Positions 61,325 through 64,000 of a stretch of 64,000 bases of DNA are shown one piece after another. Made by a program: the position numbers and the translations under genes. The DNA is taken from the NCBI GenBank assembly GCA_028673005.1, contig CM054116.1:72181315-72245314 (forward strand), read 5' to 3'. The notes beneath the pieces are model-generated. The model had not been told where the DNA came from, searched no databases, and worked only from the letters and a program-made list of their open reading frames with translations. Numbering within the stretch: the first letter of the stretch is position 1; each line of letters starts with the position of its first letter. The stretch comes from Tanypteryx hageni (taxonomy: Eukaryota > Arthropoda > Insecta > Odonata > Petaluridae).

Positions 61325-64000
61325 TAATATAAATAGTTGAATCTGCTAAAAAAAATTGCATATAGATATATTGCTTTAATTTCTTTCAATTGTTAAAATA
61401 CAAATTTTTAAAGAATGCATTATGAAACAAAAATTATTCAAGATAAGTGAAAATATAAAAAGTCAACTATTCCACATATTACATATTTAACAATATAATT
61501 GAATTAAGCAACTGAATGGTGCAGTGAAGATGGAGAAAGAATGCTGATTGGCCTGGCCCCATAACAGAATGGCATCCATTCCTACAAATGGCTCACTACA
61601 GTATTTTAGTATTGAGATCAGAAATATTTAAAATTTATGTAAAATTATGTATTATAACTGCTGATCGAGTTTATGAAGATGGACATGGGTTTCAGGAAAA
61701 GCATTCACCTGATTTTTGCTGAATACCTATAATGCAGTCCTTAATATCAGATAAATGGGTATTCCAATGAATAACTTGCTAAAAAATGAAATGTTATAAT
61801 TAGATGTTATGAGATGATCTTCTTTGATGCGGTAAAATTTTAAGACAAGTTATGTCAATTTTTTATTCTAGCTGTAACATTATGTTGATGGTATGCAAAG
61901 TGTCCATTAAAAGTCAAAATGCTTCACATCGCCATTAACGCTTAATTATCCCTTGATTAATATCTGGCACATTGGTATCTTTCGTGGAACTGCTATTATC
62001 GAAAAATGATTATTTTATCTATTATAACCAGTGGTGAGCTACCCAAATTTTAGCTACCAGTCAATGGTAGCACTTCAAATTGGGAACCCCTAAGCAAAAA
62101 TATTTTGCCATCATCCTTCTCCTCTTCTCAGTTTATCAAAAAAAGTAATTTGTTATATTAGGGGCTGCTTTTCTATGGACCAAGAGCATGACACAAAAAC
62201 AATGTATTAAAACCCAACAAATAGTTGAAGTATTATAAATCAATACATGTTATAATAATATAATTTTATGGATCTAAATTAAATATAAAACCTCGAACGG
62301 TTAAGCAAAACAATTATTAGCGAAGGACACCTTGACTCAAAATGTGACTTTTAGGAAATAGTTATAAACTTGTATTTTATTCCAGTTATTGCTCAATACT
62401 AATGAAACATATCAAAATCTTTTAATTACATCTTATAGTTAAACGTCGACCTTCACATGTCGCTGCACTCATGGGTGCAATATAACTACATATTGATTTA
62501 ATCATTTATCAAACAAAGCAACCAACTTAGATTGTAACTAAATTACCAGCTTCGCTTGTCATTGATCATGTAGTCAAGTCTTGAAATGAAATATGATGTC
62601 TATTTTCTTAACTTCCCTTCTCCAATATTACTGCACAAAAGGTAGACTTTAAACAATACCCTCCTTCAAAATATAATTTGGTCATTTAATTTTAGTGGGT
62701 ACAGGCCTGATGGGCCTCCTCCGTATGCCGATAGTGGCAACATTTTAGATCAAAACTCTCCATGAGATTCACCAAAATACACACACAAGCCTGAATGGCA
62801 AAATGAAATAAGTAAAAAATTAATGAAGCATGACTGGTAAGCAGTTTTCAATTAGATAATTGCTATTGCTTTAGTGAAAGTTGTGATTGGTTAATTCTAA
62901 TTTTTAATGAAATAAGTGAAAGAAAATATTTTTTTCGTGTACTATTTGAGGTCTCCTAAGTTCTGGGGGCCCATAAGCATTGCTCTCTGCTTATACTAGT
63001 TCTGCTGCTACCAATTCCCTAAAAAAATAAACTTTTTTAAAAATGAAGAAAAACTAAATAAAAACAAATTATTTCAGTCAGTGAACTCATAGATTCCTTA
63101 TAACATTCTCTTGGAAAATAATTTATATTATTACTAGCAAATATACCAGGCATTGCTAGGGTTTTTAAATCAAGACAAAAAAATTTGAGAGTAAATGAAG
63201 TATTTAAACAGAGTTAAATAAGATAATTGTTTAGTTATTACTGTATATATTTTTAGATCTTGGAGTGGTAAATAATACATTGCTATTTACGACTATTGTT
63301 CAACATTTATTAAGTAATCATTTGTGATGATAAATCTGGAGCCTCGGTCGCTGTTAAATTGGTTATTTTACCGAAGTAAGGCTTGAGTTATGCATAGTTT
63401 TAACAATACATTTAAGAGACTAAGGTTGCTTTCTGTAAAAAGTGGACCAAAATATTAGGTTTTATTGGGTCTATACATGAATTGCTTTATCACACAAAAA
63501 ATTCACAAATATAAACATTCCTATTATTAAAATATATCGCAGGGCATGCTAATTGCCAATGTCATGAATATCCGTTTGATTTAAGCCAAGGTGGAATTTA
63601 GGTGGTAACATTTAAATGACCTATATTGGTAGCACTGGTCAACCCATGCATTTTAAGTTATAGTTTTCTACATAAATTTCAGTTATCTCTGTCTACCAAG
63701 CATTAAAATCCATTGGATACAATCCGAGATCTAGATTAATGTATTAAAAAACTTTAAACCCTTGTATACCAATCTAGGCTTTTGAAATAATAAATTTCCA
63801 TAGATATTCATTCTAGTAATATATATGTAGCAGTTGCCAGGAAATACATTGAAAGGAAGCTGAGGGCCAGGTTAACACATTAAAAATTTAATTCATTATA
63901 TCGGCAGCACTGATTGACCATTTAAGGCAAAAAAGTGTTCATTATATAAAATTTGGTTGCTGTAGGTAGTCGTGGTATATAACTTTATTCTTCACAAACA
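61325..64000 (+). other. eIF2-gamma intron, right edge
   Basis: AT-rich. A lone hAT-type start (CAGTGGTGAGCTACCC, 62030) has no convincing partner. ACTAGCAAATATACCAGGCA at 63136 looks like a diverged relative of the start of the insertion at 33458. No exon was found before the window ends. Confidence 0.45.

Noticed and set aside
62030..63020. Possible hAT element starting CAGTGGTGAGCTACCC
   Set aside because: No matching inverted end or 8 bp duplication could be found.
57742..64000. Further eIF2-gamma exons
   Set aside because: No open stretch with the NKxD or later eIF2-gamma motifs and proper splice sites could be seen.

Overview
This is a eukaryotic, clearly AT-rich window from an insect nuclear genome. 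The strongest taxonomic clue is a gene in which the first exons of translation factor eIF2-gamma are also spliced to a Su(var)3-9 histone methyltransferase exon. That fusion is a known insect/hexapod arrangement. Large introns packed with DNA transposons argue against a compact genome such as Drosophila. I cannot name the order from the sequence.

Genes, left to right. (1) mRpS11 (mitochondrial ribosomal protein uS11m), minus strand, 4213 down to 2056; four exons are visible and the last exon lies beyond the left edge. (2) Rpt5 (PSMC3/TBP-1, a 26S proteasome ATPase), minus strand, complete in nine exons from 43613 to 17082, 430 aa, with five introns of 3.8-5.9 kb. (3) Divergent from it, 619 bp away, the shared eIF2-gamma/Su(var)3-9 gene, plus strand from 44233. 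Exons 1-3 are common. A downstream exon (55379-56895) completes Su(var)3-9 (587 aa, chromodomain plus SET), and an eIF2-gamma exon follows at 57508-57741. The remaining eIF2-gamma exons lie past the right edge.

The rest is mostly mobile DNA. Between mRpS11 and Rpt5, a decayed hAT transposase gene (5659-12935) is split by a 5.4 kb TTAA-flanked piggyBac-type insertion (6323-11743). That insertion carries a 285 bp hAT MITE in its left terminus, a P-element/THAP9-like transposase (minus, about 7343-9850) and an internally deleted Tigger (10096-11545). The Rpt5 introns hold several nests: a TA-flanked element containing a hAT MITE (18800-20565); a tandem run of an unclassified 'ACTTTCTCCATAT' repeat broken by a TA-flanked element; a Tigger pseudogene broken by an inverted-repeat insert; a piggyBac pseudogene next to a tRNA-type SINE; a hAT shell containing two further repeats (33088-35878); and a three-level nest with exact target duplications at every level (38799-42232). 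The eIF2-gamma introns hold an 80 bp-arm hairpin, a 2.2 kb palindrome with a repeat inserted in only one arm, and further TA-flanked and hAT-type MITEs.

The host genes cover three housekeeping functions (mitochondrial translation, protein degradation, translation initiation) and heterochromatin formation. The methyltransferase is thus tied by transcription to a constitutively expressed translation factor. No new protein system was recognised. The less ordinary content is the fused gene and the transposon stratigraphy, where target-site duplications allow insertion order to be read directly.
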